In this document: positions 51,306 through 61,990 of the stretch, in pieces
Position numbering within the stretch: position 1 is the stretch's first letter
How the letters are laid out: each line of letters opens with the position of its first letter
NCBI GenBank assembly: GCA_033722675.1
Contig: JAWVYO010000001.1
Coordinates: forward strand, 1-64,000
Length of the DNA stretch: 64,000 bases
Source: DATHYU01 sp033722675
Lineage (GTDB): Bacteria; Actinomycetota; Acidimicrobiia; Spongiisociales; UBA11373
Direction of reading: 5' to 3'
Made by a program: the position numbers and the translations under genes
Notes under the pieces: model-generated
The model's input: the letters and a program-made list of their open reading frames with translations, nothing else
What the model was told of the DNA's origin: nothing
Database searches by the model: none

Positions 51306-52884
51306 CGGCCTCGACGTCCATGAGGTCGAGGGCGTCGTCGGCGAGGCCCGGGCCGGCCACGCCGAAGAGGTTGCGCGCGACGTCGACCCCGGCGTCACGG
51401 AGCTCCGCCACCTCGTCGACGTAGCGGGCGACCCCGGCCACGTGCACGTCGGGGAGGTAGTCCCGCACCCGACGGCTGGCCTCGAGGTTGGCCTCGTGGT
51501 CGTTCATCGCCAGCACGACGAGGTCGATCCCGCCGTGGAGGACGATGCGGTCCCAGAAGTCGCGATCGAGGGCGTCACCCCGGATCACCCGGCGGCCCAG
51601 GGCGACGTTGGCCTTGACGATGTCGTCGCTGTGATCCACCCCGATCACCACCGGGCCCCGGCGACGCACGATCTCGTCGTAGGCCCCGCCCCCCACCCGT
51701 CCGAGGCCGAACACGAGGATCCGGCACTCGCCCGGTTCGATGAACGCGTCGTCGGCCCGGATGGGATGGCGTTCGAGCCGTTCGAAGGCACGGCGGAACC
51801 GTTGGAACACGATGTAGCGGGCGGTCGTCAGCGGAGCGGCCAGGGCGAAGGACACGGCCACCGCGACGGCGACGATCGCCGACCACCCGGGGTCGACCAC
51901 GCCCTCGTCGGCAGCCGCGTCGATCACGATGAGCCCGAACTCGCTGAAGGTCGCCAGCGTGATCGACGCGTGCCAGACGGTACGAGCCCGCAGGTGGAAG
52001 CGGCTCAGCACGATCACGAACCCGGCGGCCTTCAGGGTGACGAAGACGACGAGGATCCCGGCGACGGCGAGCTCCCCGGCGTCGGGCGCGCCGGCGAGGC
52101 CGATGGAGAGGAAGAACCCGACGAGGAGGAGGTCCTTGAACCCGAGCAGTCGCTCGGCGAGTTCGGGTGAGCGCCGGTGGTTGGCGAGCAGCACGCCGAC
52201 GACGAGGGCCCCGAGATCGGCCTTCACACCGACCCGATCGAAGACCTCGGCGCCGACACCGATGGCGAGGCAGAAGCCCAGGAGCACGAGCAGCTCGCCG
52301 TGGCCGCTCCGATCGAGGAGCCAGGAGTACACGGGCCTGGCGACGAGCACGGCCGCGATGACCGGGATCGCCCACGGTGAGGGCAACTCGCCGGTGGAGG
52401 CCGTCAGGTAGCCGACCGCGAACACGTCCTGCACGATGAGGATGCCTATGGCAATGCGGCCCTGGAGCGACGACGACTCCCCGCGGTCCTCCAGCGCCTT
52501 CACCGCGAACACGGTGCTCGAGAACGAGAAGGCGAACCCGATGAGCGCCGCCTCCGCCACCGTCAGGCCGATCGCCGGTCCGAGGCCGATGGCGCCGAGG
52601 AACAGCACGACGCTCCCGAACACGATCGTCGACAGTCCTGCGTGGAGGGAGCCGCCCGCCCACACCTCGGGGCGCAGGAGGGTGCCGAGCTTCAGCTTCA
52701 GCCCGATCCCGAACAGCAGGAGCAGGACACCGAGATCGGCGACGAGCTCGATGGCGGGCGACGTCTCCTGGCCGAAGGCGTGGAGCACGAACCCGGCGAC
52801 CAGGTAGCCGACGAGCGGCGGGAGCCGCGCCGCGGACGCGACGAAGCCGAGGCCGAAGGCGACGAGGAGCAGCACGACGTCCAT
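51295..52884 (-). CDS. CPA2-type cation:proton antiporter with TrkA-N (RCK) domain
   Basis: 529 aa. About twelve TM segments (residues 1-385) include LPPLVGYLVAGFVLHAFG, LLLFGIGLKLKLGTL and FAFSFSSTVFAVKALEDRGE, all typical of KefB/YbaL antiporters. Residues about 400-520 form a Rossmann TrkA-N domain beginning CRILVFGLGRVGGGAYDEI. It exchanges K+ or Na+ for protons under nucleotide control. Stands between P450 and PolX with near-zero spacing. Confidence 0.9.
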   Translation of the reverse strand: MDVVLLLVAFGLGFVASAARLPPLVGYLVAGFVLHAFGQETSPAIELVADLGVLLLLFGIGLKLKLGTLLRPEVWAGGSLHAGLSTIVFGSVVLFLGAIGLGPAIGLTVAEAALIGFAFSFSSTVFAVKALEDRGESSSLQGRIAIGILIVQDVFAVGYLTASTGELPSPWAIPVIAAVLVARPVYSWLLDRSGHGELLVLLGFCLAIGVGAEVFDRVGVKADLGALVVGVLLANHRRSPELAERLLGFKDLLLVGFFLSIGLAGAPDAGELAVAGILVVFVTLKAAGFVIVLSRFHLRARTVWHASITLATFSEFGLIVIDAAADEGVVDPGWSAIVAVAVAVSFALAAPLTTARYIVFQRFRRAFERLERHPIRADDAFIEPGECRILVFGLGRVGGGAYDEIVRRRGPVVIGVDHSDDIVKANVALGRRVIRGDALDRDFWDRIVLHGGIDLVVLAMNDHEANLEASRRVRDYLPDVHVAGVARYVDEVAELRDAGVDVARNLFGVAGPGLADDALDLMDVEADEA

Positions 52885-52885
52885 C

Positions 52886-54628
<1,743 letters not shown>

Positions 54629-54634
54629 CCAGAC

Positions 54635-54640
54635 AGCCTA
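54635..54640 (-). promoter_or_regulatory. -10 element TAGGCT of the polX operon
   Basis: Minus-strand TAGGCT, 6 nt from the GTG at 54628. It would drive polX, the antiporter and the P450. Confidence 0.55.
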
Positions 54641-54648
54641 CGAGGCCG

Positions 54649-54654
54649 CAGAAT
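54649..54654 (+). promoter_or_regulatory. -10 element CAGAAT of the ceramidase-like gene
   Basis: CAGAAT, 6 nt before the ATG at 54661. The intervening GGAGGC is too close to the ATG for a normal Shine-Dalgarno. Confidence 0.4.
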
Positions 54655-54660
54655 GGAGGC

Positions 54661-55323
54661 ATGGCACGCCTGTCCGTCCTCGCAGCGCTCGTCGCGGCCG
54701 TCGCCGTCGCGCTCGCCGATCCCGGCGGGACCCCCGTGGCCTGCGTCGCTTCGGGAACCTGCGACCGGATGGCGGTGGGGCCCGGCCCGATCGCCCAGCC
54801 TGCGGCCGCATGGTCGTCGCTGGCACTCGGCGCGGTGGCGGTATGGACCGCAGGCAGGGGGCCGCAGGGGCGCATCGTCGGCGCGGCGACAGCGCTGTCG
54901 GCCGCCGGGGCCCTGTGGTACCACGCGGCACTCACGACCTGGGCGGGGCGGGTGGACGCCGCCGGCGTGGCGGCGGTGACGGTGGCGCTGGCGATCGCTG
55001 CCATCGTCCCCGTCGAGCGCTCGACCGGCGCGGCGGCGCTCGGAGCCCTGGCGGTGGCCGTGGCCGCGGCCACCGGGCTCGCCGAGGCCCTGTCCCTCGT
55101 GGCGGGGGCGGCCGGTGCGGGAGCCGTGCTGCGGTCGGTCCGCCGCCGGCCTCTCCCCCCGCTCCTCGTGGCGATCGCCGCCCTCGGCACGGGGGCGGCG
55201 GCGTGGCGATGGGGTCCCCACGCCGCCTGGCACGTGCTCGCCGCCGTGGCCGTCGCCGCCCTGCTGGCGCATCTCGACGGCGCTCGTATCCTTCGCGTCG
55301 ACGACCCGGGGGGCCACCGGTGA
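54661..55323 (+). CDS. Ceramidase/CREST-superfamily-like membrane protein
   Basis: 220 aa, about seven TM segments. The early CDRMAVGPGPIAQPAAAWSS resembles the ceramidase-domain entry motif. ALWYHAALTTWAGRVDAAG (His...Asp) and GPHAAWHVLAAVAVAALLAH (late His) fit the Ser/Asp/His zinc arrangement of CREST hydrolases. It may hydrolyse amide bonds in membrane lipids. The stop overlaps the propeller gene (GTGA). Confidence 0.65.
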   Translation: MARLSVLAALVAAVAVALADPGGTPVACVASGTCDRMAVGPGPIAQPAAAWSSLALGAVAVWTAGRGPQGRIVGAATALSAAGALWYHAALTTWAGRVDAAGVAAVTVALAIAAIVPVERSTGAAALGALAVAVAAATGLAEALSLVAGAAGAGAVLRSVRRRPLPPLLVAIAALGTGAAAWRWGPHAAWHVLAAVAVAALLAHLDGARILRVDDPGGHR

Positions 55324-56855
55324 GCAGACGCCGCGGCTACATCAGCTTCTTCGATCGCGTCGGACGCCGACGCGGCGACACGCTGTTCTACGCCGGCACC
55401 CGTCGCGGGCCGTTGCTGCCGACCCTGGCGGTGATCGGCCTGATCGCCGGCGTCGTGACGGTGTGGTGGCTGCTCACGAGGCCCGACGAGCGCCTCGCCT
55501 CCCAGGAGGTGACGGTGCCCGAAGGTGTCACCGTCCCGTCGCTGCTCACCCCCGTCGAGACGACCACCACCATTCCCGAGGCGGTGCTGTCGTCGATGGC
55601 CTGCCCGAGCCCCCTCACCACGGAGTGGAACACCTTCCAGGGGAACGCCGGGCGGACGGGCTGTGTCGAGGCGCCGACGATCACCCAGCCGCGCATCCTG
55701 TGGACCTTCGAAGTCGGCATCCAGGGCTGGCTCAACAACCCGGTCATCGGCAACGGGCGCGTGTTCGTCGGCAGTGCCGGCCGTGCCCAGTTCGAGGCCG
55801 ACGACGGCGACGCCGTGTACGCCATCGACCTGGCGACCGGTCGTGAGGCGTGGGTCTTCGAGGACCCCACCCTCGACGTCAACGGCGTCTCCTTCGCCGA
55901 CGACGTGGTCGTGGCCACCGGGGACGAAGGCAACGTGTGGGCCATCGACGCCTCGCAGACCGACTTCGGCGGACGGCTGCTCTGGGAGGCGACACGGGAC
56001 ACGTCGGTGTTCGGGTCGCCCCTCATCATGGGCGACCGGGTGATCGTGGGCGACGCCGACGGGATGGTCGCCGCGTATTCGATGGAGGACGGGACCCCGC
56101 TGTGGGAGGCGCAGGTCGAGGGCGCGATCCGCGGAGGCCCCTCCAGCGACGGGGAGATCATCGTCGTGGCGGGCGAGCAGCGTGAGATCCTCGCCCTCGA
56201 CCGGGATGGCACCGAGCTGTGGCGCAAGACGCTCCGAGGACGCGACATCACCGCGAGCACCGAGATCTTCGCCGCCCCCACGATCTCCGACGGCGTCGTG
56301 ATCCTGTCGCTGGTGCGCGACGACGTGTACGCCGACCCGGCGCTCATGGCGCTCGACCTGGCCACCGGCGTGGATCTGTGGATCGGCACGGACACGGGTT
56401 CGGTCAAGGACGACTGGGGCGACCTGGCGTGGGGCAACCTGCGGGCCTCGCCCGCCACGGTGGGCGATCTCGTCGTCTCTGCGGAGACGTACTCACAGGG
56501 GGCGGTCGTGCTCGGCGCCGACGACGGCGAGACCCGGGGAGCCGTGACGTCTGGACCGTTCTGCATCCCCCACTGGCCCTCGCCCGCCGTGGTCTCGAAT
56601 CAGGTGATCCTGCCCCGGCACGATGGCGGCATCTACGCCGTCGACCTGGCCTCGGGCAACGTCGTGTGGTCCCTCTTCCTCGGGGACTCCCAGGCGCGGG
56701 GGACCTTCCCGCCCGAGTACACCGAGGACGAGTCGTTCTGTGAGTGGGGCCCGGAGGGGACGGCCTCGATCCTGTCGTCACCGGCGATCTCCCAGGACGG
56801 GATCGTCGTGGTGGGCACGCTGGAGGGCGTGCTCTACGCGATCGCCGACACCTAG
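55320..56855 (+). CDS. Membrane-anchored PQQ/BamB-type beta-propeller protein
   Basis: 511 aa. A basic N-terminus is followed by one TM helix (about residues 33-52), so the bulk is outside. Repeated PQQ-like blades: VYAIDLATGREAWVFEDP, MVAAYSMEDGTPLWEAQV, EILALDRDGTELWRKTL and IYAVDLASGNVVWSLFL. No catalytic residues seen. Likely a scaffold or binding protein in the envelope. The GTG overlaps the ceramidase-like stop, so the two may form a unit. Its end overlaps the convergent S41 gene by 4 bp. Confidence 0.82.
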   Translation: MSRRRGYISFFDRVGRRRGDTLFYAGTRRGPLLPTLAVIGLIAGVVTVWWLLTRPDERLASQEVTVPEGVTVPSLLTPVETTTTIPEAVLSSMACPSPLTTEWNTFQGNAGRTGCVEAPTITQPRILWTFEVGIQGWLNNPVIGNGRVFVGSAGRAQFEADDGDAVYAIDLATGREAWVFEDPTLDVNGVSFADDVVVATGDEGNVWAIDASQTDFGGRLLWEATRDTSVFGSPLIMGDRVIVGDADGMVAAYSMEDGTPLWEAQVEGAIRGGPSSDGEIIVVAGEQREILALDRDGTELWRKTLRGRDITASTEIFAAPTISDGVVILSLVRDDVYADPALMALDLATGVDLWIGTDTGSVKDDWGDLAWGNLRASPATVGDLVVSAETYSQGAVVLGADDGETRGAVTSGPFCIPHWPSPAVVSNQVILPRHDGGIYAVDLASGNVVWSLFLGDSQARGTFPPEYTEDESFCEWGPEGTASILSSPAISQDGIVVVGTLEGVLYAIADT

Positions 56856-58141
56856 TCGGCCACCGCCTCCACCGCCGCCTCGAGGCCCGGATCGACACCG
56901 GCTTCGAGGTCCGCCAGCGTGGTCGGCGCCGACACGTCGGGCGGGACGCCGATCCCGTCGAAGGACGTGCCCGAGGCGTCCTCGGTCCGCTGGTTGGGCA
57001 GTCCCAGCGACCAGCCCACCGGCAGGGCCCGGGCGAGGATGGGGGAGGGAGACCCGGCGGTCGGCTCGCCCACGAAGGTCACCCCGGGGACCTGGCGCAG
57101 TGCGAGCACGAGGAGCTCGGCCGCGCCGCTCGTGCCGGGACCGACCAGCACCGCGAGCTCGCCGGGGAACACGCCCGTCGGCGCCGGGCGCACGACGATC
57201 GAGCCGGCGTCGACGAAGTCGTCGGTGCCGCCCACCCGGGCGCGGCGCGAGGCCACGAGGGTCTCCTCCTGGACGAACCGCGAGGCGAGGATCATGCCGA
57301 GGCCCTCGACGCCGCCGTCGTTGGCGCGGAGGTCGAGGACGAGCCGGGTCTCGGGGCCGCTCGACTCGATGAGGCCGTCCACGACGCGCGCCATCGCCTC
57401 TCCCGTCCGTGCGACCCCGCCGGCGAAGGGCTCGAGTGTCGTGACGGCGAGGTACCCGACACCGTCGGCGGCGAGGCCGGCCACCATCGCGCCATCGCCC
57501 TCCGTGCCTTCGACCGACAACAGATGTTCGCCCGCCAGGGCGGCGGCTGCGAGGCGGTCGGCCACGGGGGCCGCTGCGGATCGCCACACGCCCTCGGGGA
57601 CGCCCTGCTGGGGCTCCTGGACGGACAGGCGCACCTGGGGGTCGTCGAGCGGGTCGAGGAGCGCGGTGATCGCCTCGAAGGCCTCCGACGGCGGGCTGCC
57701 GGCCGTGAGCCCGTCGCCGAGCACCGCTGCACGCGCCGCCCACCCGTCGTCGAGGGAGCCGGCGTAGTGGTCCTCCATGGCCTCCACCACGATCCCGAGC
57801 GACGACGGGGCATCGTCGTCGTAGAACTCCTCGGGGATCACGCACCCGTCCGGGAGGTCGGACCGTTCGTACCGGACGATGCGCCCGGCCTCGCGGAGGA
57901 TCAGTTCGTCGTCGCCCTCCAGGGTGAGCACCTCGGCGATCCCCCGGGACCCGCTCTCCGCCACCCGGACGCAGTGATCGTCGCCGTATTCGTACACCTC
58001 GACGGCGCCCTGGGAGATGGTGATGTAGCCGCCGAAGCCGATGGAGCGCCACTGGCCCTCGAAGGGTTCCGCCTCGGCGGTCGAGGGGCCACACGAGGCG
58101 AGCGCGAGCACGGCGACGCAGGCCGCGACGAGGGCTCTCAC
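56852..58141 (-). CDS. S41-family (tail-specific protease-like) lipoprotein
   Basis: 429 aa. Lipobox LALASCG. A beta-rich N-terminal region (25-110), then S41 landmarks: VLDLRANDGGVEGLG and VLVGPGTSGAAELLVLALRQ with the likely Ser nucleophile, then FVGEPTAGSP. The Lys of the usual Ser-Lys dyad (GEKTFGKG in Ctp proteases) is replaced, as in IRBP-like S41 members with GExTAG. So activity is uncertain. The GTG overlaps the NuoF-like stop (GTGA). Confidence 0.78.
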   Translation of the reverse strand: MRALVAACVAVLALASCGPSTAEAEPFEGQWRSIGFGGYITISQGAVEVYEYGDDHCVRVAESGSRGIAEVLTLEGDDELILREAGRIVRYERSDLPDGCVIPEEFYDDDAPSSLGIVVEAMEDHYAGSLDDGWAARAAVLGDGLTAGSPPSEAFEAITALLDPLDDPQVRLSVQEPQQGVPEGVWRSAAAPVADRLAAAALAGEHLLSVEGTEGDGAMVAGLAADGVGYLAVTTLEPFAGGVARTGEAMARVVDGLIESSGPETRLVLDLRANDGGVEGLGMILASRFVQEETLVASRRARVGGTDDFVDAGSIVVRPAPTGVFPGELAVLVGPGTSGAAELLVLALRQVPGVTFVGEPTAGSPSPILARALPVGWSLGLPNQRTEDASGTSFDGIGVPPDVSAPTTLADLEAGVDPGLEAAVEAVAD

Positions 58142-59439
58142 CCCGCGGCCTCCGACCGGGTGAACCGGTCGCCGTCGTGGTCGACGAGCTTGGGCACCGT
58201 CAGTCCCCGGTGGCCGGGACACGATCCGTCGAGGTGCCCGGCGACGTCGTCCCAGAACCGCTCGACGATGCCGGCGGCGAGGTCACGGCCCGCGGCGCCG
58301 AGGCCGCAGCGATTGGCGTCGGTCACCCGCTGGGTCCACGCGGCGAGTTCTTCGACCGTCCCGGTGTCCCCGGCGCCCTCGTGGAGCACGTCGAACCGCT
58401 CGGCGAGCGCGGCGGTGCCCAGCGAGCACGGCGGGCACTGACCGCACGACTCCGCGGCGAGGAAGCCCCCCAGCACGGCACCCGCCTCGAGGAGGCACGT
58501 GGTGTCGTCGTACACGATGAACCCGCCGGAACCGAGGCCGGCGCCGGCGCGCTGCAGGGCGCCGAACTCCAGCGGCGTGTCGAGATCCGCGGCGGTGAGC
58601 GGCGCGTTCGACACCCCCGAGAGGATCGCCTTCGGACGGCGCCCGGCCTCGAGACCCTCGCCGACGCCGTACACCAGCCACGACAGCGGCGTCCCCAGCC
58701 CGAGTTCGACGACCCGCTCCCGCCGGACGTCGCCGGACACGGTGAAGACCATGGTGCCGGGCGAGTCCTCGGTCCCCCGCGATCGGAACCATTCCGCGCC
58801 CTCGCGCAGGATGGAGGGGACGTGGGCCAGGGTCTCGACGTTGTTGACGACCGTGGGGTTGGGTGACGTCGGCGTCCCGAAGAGCCCGCTCACGTAGGGC
58901 GGGTACAGGGTCGGCTTCGGGTCGCGTCCGGCGACCACCTCGAGGAGCGCCTTCTCCTCGCCGAAGAGGTAGTCGTCGGGCCCGGTGACCACGGCGATCG
59001 GCAGGTCCCCGGTCATGCCGGCGTCCGCCATCTCGGCGAGGGCCGTCTCGAGCCGGTCGATCTCGGGCCGGAACGCAGCCTTGACGGCGACGTAGGCGGC
59101 CGACGCACCGACGGCGAGCGCGGCGATCACCACCCCGTCGATCACCTGATAGGGATTGGCGCGCAGGATGGCCCGGTCCTTGAACGTCCCCGGTTCGCCC
59201 TCGGCCCCGTTGCAGACCACGTACCGCTCCCCGCTTTCGCCGCGGACGCCGGACCACTTGATGGCCGTCGGGAATCCGGCGCCGCCGCGACCCCGGAGCC
59301 CGGCAGCCCGGATCTCGGCGATCGTCGCCTCGGGGCCGACGGTGCGGGCCCGCTCGACGGCGACACCGCCTCCGGCGGCGCGATGGGCGTCGAGATCCTC
59401 GACGGCGGCGAGCAGGCCGCCCTCGCCGTCGTCGGTCAT
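58138..59439 (-). CDS. Stand-alone NuoF-like NADH-binding flavoprotein with 4Fe-4S cluster
   Basis: 433 aa. FMN loop GLRGRGGAGFPTAIKW, NADH site CNGAEGEPGTFKDR and YLFGEEKALLEVVAG, then the N3-type cluster ESCGQCPPC with the fourth Cys in ANRCGLG. These are complete complex I NuoF features, but no NuoE or NuoG gene is next to it. The ATG overlaps the wax synthase stop and its own stop overlaps the S41 lipoprotein start. It may feed electrons from NADH to an unidentified partner. Confidence 0.9.
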   Translation of the reverse strand: MTDDGEGGLLAAVEDLDAHRAAGGGVAVERARTVGPEATIAEIRAAGLRGRGGAGFPTAIKWSGVRGESGERYVVCNGAEGEPGTFKDRAILRANPYQVIDGVVIAALAVGASAAYVAVKAAFRPEIDRLETALAEMADAGMTGDLPIAVVTGPDDYLFGEEKALLEVVAGRDPKPTLYPPYVSGLFGTPTSPNPTVVNNVETLAHVPSILREGAEWFRSRGTEDSPGTMVFTVSGDVRRERVVELGLGTPLSWLVYGVGEGLEAGRRPKAILSGVSNAPLTAADLDTPLEFGALQRAGAGLGSGGFIVYDDTTCLLEAGAVLGGFLAAESCGQCPPCSLGTAALAERFDVLHEGAGDTGTVEELAAWTQRVTDANRCGLGAAGRDLAAGIVERFWDDVAGHLDGSCPGHRGLTVPKLVDHDGDRFTRSEAAG

Positions 59440-61019
59440 CGGCCCCCCGATCCGTTGCCCGACGGTTCCTCCTCCGCCACGTCGGCCTTCTTGACGGTGG
59501 TCGTCGTCCGGGTCGCGGTCGCCCCCTTCGCCGAGGGGGTCGAGCCGGCCTTCTTCGATGCGGCCTTCTTCGTCTTCTTCCCCGTGGTGCCCGTCCCCCG
59601 GCCCGCCCGCTCCGCGGCCGCTTCGAGGTCGTCCACCGACCCGGCGATCCGCTCCACGAAGCGGTCGATGTCGGGGACCAGGTCCCAGTCGGAGTTGACG
59701 CCCCAGTACATACGGCCGTCGTAGGAGAACAACGCCACGCCGATCCCGTGGTTCGCCCACAGCGGCACCATCGGGTAGTTCGCCGTCATGCGCGCCCCCA
59801 GGAGGTAGAGCGGGATCTGGGGCCCGGGGACGTTCGTCACCGTCATGTTGAACGGACGGACCGTGCCCGCCGCCACCCGCGCCGCCACCGACAGCAGCGT
59901 CCCGGGGGTCCACGAGGCGGTCTGCGTGAGCATCGCGGCGCCGAGGGCCTGGTCGGTGTCCTTGAGGTGCGACGTCGCCTCCCGGACCCGGGCGAGGCGA
60001 TCGGTGGCGTCCGGCTCGTCGATGGGCAGATCGATGAGCCACATCGTCACCTGGTTCCCGAGCTCGCCCTGCTGGTCGTCGTCGCGGATGCTGACCGGCA
60101 CCATGACCCGGAAGTCGAGGTCGGACACGTCGACGCCCCGATCCTCGGCGAGGAAGCTGCGCACCGCGCCGGCGACGGCGGCGATGACCACGTCGTTGAC
60201 GGTGCCCCCCAGCGCGTTCTTGATCCCCTTGACACGGTCCAGCTCGGTGTCGTGGAAGGCGATCCGCCGATTCGGCCCGATCGGATCGTTGATCGGCGTG
60301 CGCGAGGCGTTGGAGAACCACCCGGACCTCGCCGAGTCGATCATCGCACCGACGCGGTGGCGCACCTCGTCGGCCACGTCCTTCGAGCTCTCCACGAACC
60401 CGGCGAGGCTCTTCGTCGCCTCGAGGGGGAGCCGGGCCCGCCGGATCGCCTCGTCGCGGAGCAGTTCGAGGCTCGACGGCGCCGGCCGCGGCTCGAACTC
60501 GTCGGGGTCCTCGATCGTGTCGTCGGCGAGCGGCGACAGCGTCACCTTCAGCAGGTCGACACCCGAGATGCCGTCGATCATGCAGTGGTGGACCTTCGTG
60601 ACGAGCGCCACCTTGTCGTCCTGGAGGCCCTCGACCACCCAGATCTCCCACAGCGGCCGGGTCCGGTCGAGTCGCTGGCTGTAGATGCGTCCGGCGAGTG
60701 CCCGGAGCTGCTCGTCGCCGCCGGGCGCCGGCAACGCCGTGTGCCGAACGTGATAGGTGAGGTCGAAGTGCTCGTCGTCGACCCACACGGGGTGGCGCTC
60801 GATCGGGATCCACTCGAGGCGCTGGCGGTACCGGGGGATGTACTTGAGCCGTCCGGCGACGAAGGCACGCAGGCGCTCGATGTCGATGCCGCCGTCGGGC
60901 CGGCGGAGGTGCTCACCCTCGAAGACGAGGGTGCCGCCGACGTGCATCGGATGCTCCCGACCCTCCATCGCGAGGAACGTGGAGTCGAGGAAGGAGAGTC
61001 GCTCGTAGTGGGTGGACAT
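59436..61019 (-). CDS. Wax ester synthase/diacylglycerol acyltransferase with Lys/Ala-rich tail
   Basis: 527 aa. Catalytic HHxxxDG: VHHCMIDGISG (His144, His145, Asp149). Other WS/DGAT blocks are NDVVIAAVAGAVRSFL and the NVPGPQIPLYLLG motif near the C-terminus. It makes triacylglycerol or wax esters from acyl-CoA. After residue about 475 comes an unusual tail (TGKKTKKAASKKAGSTPSA, then Thr-rich) resembling a histone H1-like sequence. GGGAGG site before the ATG. Confidence 0.92.
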   Translation of the reverse strand: MSTHYERLSFLDSTFLAMEGREHPMHVGGTLVFEGEHLRRPDGGIDIERLRAFVAGRLKYIPRYRQRLEWIPIERHPVWVDDEHFDLTYHVRHTALPAPGGDEQLRALAGRIYSQRLDRTRPLWEIWVVEGLQDDKVALVTKVHHCMIDGISGVDLLKVTLSPLADDTIEDPDEFEPRPAPSSLELLRDEAIRRARLPLEATKSLAGFVESSKDVADEVRHRVGAMIDSARSGWFSNASRTPINDPIGPNRRIAFHDTELDRVKGIKNALGGTVNDVVIAAVAGAVRSFLAEDRGVDVSDLDFRVMVPVSIRDDDQQGELGNQVTMWLIDLPIDEPDATDRLARVREATSHLKDTDQALGAAMLTQTASWTPGTLLSVAARVAAGTVRPFNMTVTNVPGPQIPLYLLGARMTANYPMVPLWANHGIGVALFSYDGRMYWGVNSDWDLVPDIDRFVERIAGSVDDLEAAAERAGRGTGTTGKKTKKAASKKAGSTPSAKGATATRTTTTVKKADVAEEEPSGNGSGGR

Positions 61020-61057
61020 GCGGGGCCTCCCCCCGGGGCGGGCTGACGGGACCGGCG

Positions 61058-61063
61058 TAGGCT
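61058..61063 (+). promoter_or_regulatory. -10 element TAGGCT of the second AlkA-like gene
   Basis: TAGGCT, 6 nt before the ATG at 61070. Leaderless. Confidence 0.6.
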
Positions 61064-61069
61064 GCCCCA

Positions 61070-61963
61070 ATGCTACGGCGCACGGTTCGGCTGCGGGCAC
61101 CCGTCGACCTGCGGGCGACGCTCGGGGCGCTGAGCGCCGGTCCGGCGGATCCGACCACGATCCTGCGCCCGGGCGAGGCGTGGCGGGGCACCAGGACACC
61201 CGATGGTCCCGCCACCCTCCGCCTGAGCGGATCCGGCCGTGTCGTCGATGCCGAGGCGTGGGGTCCGGGGGCCGGATGGCTCCTCGAGGCCGCTCCGGGG
61301 TTCGTGGGGGCCGACGACGAACCCTTCGCGTCGGACCATCCCCTCGTCGGGCGGCTGGCCCGCCGGCACGCAGGGCTGAGGGTCACACGCACCGCCCGGG
61401 TCGTCGAGGTCACGCTGCGCGCCGTGCTCGAACAGCGCGTGACGGGCCGCGAGTCGAAGCGGTCGTGGGCCCGGCTCGTCCGTGCCACCTCGGAGCCCGC
61501 CCCGGGCCCGGCGCCCGGTCTGTTCCTCCCGCCCGACCCGGCCGTCGTCGCCGGACTCGCTTACCACCGCTTCCATCCCATGGGGGTGGAACGCACCCGT
61601 GCCGAGACGCTCATCCGGGTGGCCCGCCACGCCCGGCGTCTGGAGGACACGGCGGCCATGCCCCTGGACGACGCCCACCGACGCCTGCAGGCGGTCCGGG
61701 GTGTCGGGCCGTGGACCGCCGCCCTCGTCGCCGGGGTGGCCCTCGGCGACGCCGACGCCGTGCCGGTGGGCGACTACCACATCCCCAACACGGTCGCCTG
61801 GGCCCTGGCCGGAGAGCCGCGGGCGGACGACGACCGCATGCTCCACCTCCTCGAGCCCTTCACCGGCCAGCGCGGACGGGTCGTCCGTCTCCTGAAGGCG
61901 GCCGGCATCCGGGCCCCGAAGTACGGCCCGCGCGCACCGATCCGCTCCATCGAACGGATCTGA
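61070..61963 (+). CDS. AlkA-like DNA glycosylase (HhH-GPD)
   Basis: 297 aa, full AlkA length. Residues 1-90 are an N-terminal beta domain. HhH LQAVRGVGPWTAALVAG (206-222) and the catalytic Asp235 in VPVGDYHIPNTVAWAL. Excises alkylated or deaminated purines. The YHIPN motif differs from the FPxxD of the other AlkA here, so the two may have different base preference. Confidence 0.87.
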   Translation: MLRRTVRLRAPVDLRATLGALSAGPADPTTILRPGEAWRGTRTPDGPATLRLSGSGRVVDAEAWGPGAGWLLEAAPGFVGADDEPFASDHPLVGRLARRHAGLRVTRTARVVEVTLRAVLEQRVTGRESKRSWARLVRATSEPAPGPAPGLFLPPDPAVVAGLAYHRFHPMGVERTRAETLIRVARHARRLEDTAAMPLDDAHRRLQAVRGVGPWTAALVAGVALGDADAVPVGDYHIPNTVAWALAGEPRADDDRMLHLLEPFTGQRGRVVRLLKAAGIRAPKYGPRAPIRSIERI

Positions 61964-61990
61964 TCGGGAAGCAGGAAGGGGCCCTCCCCC

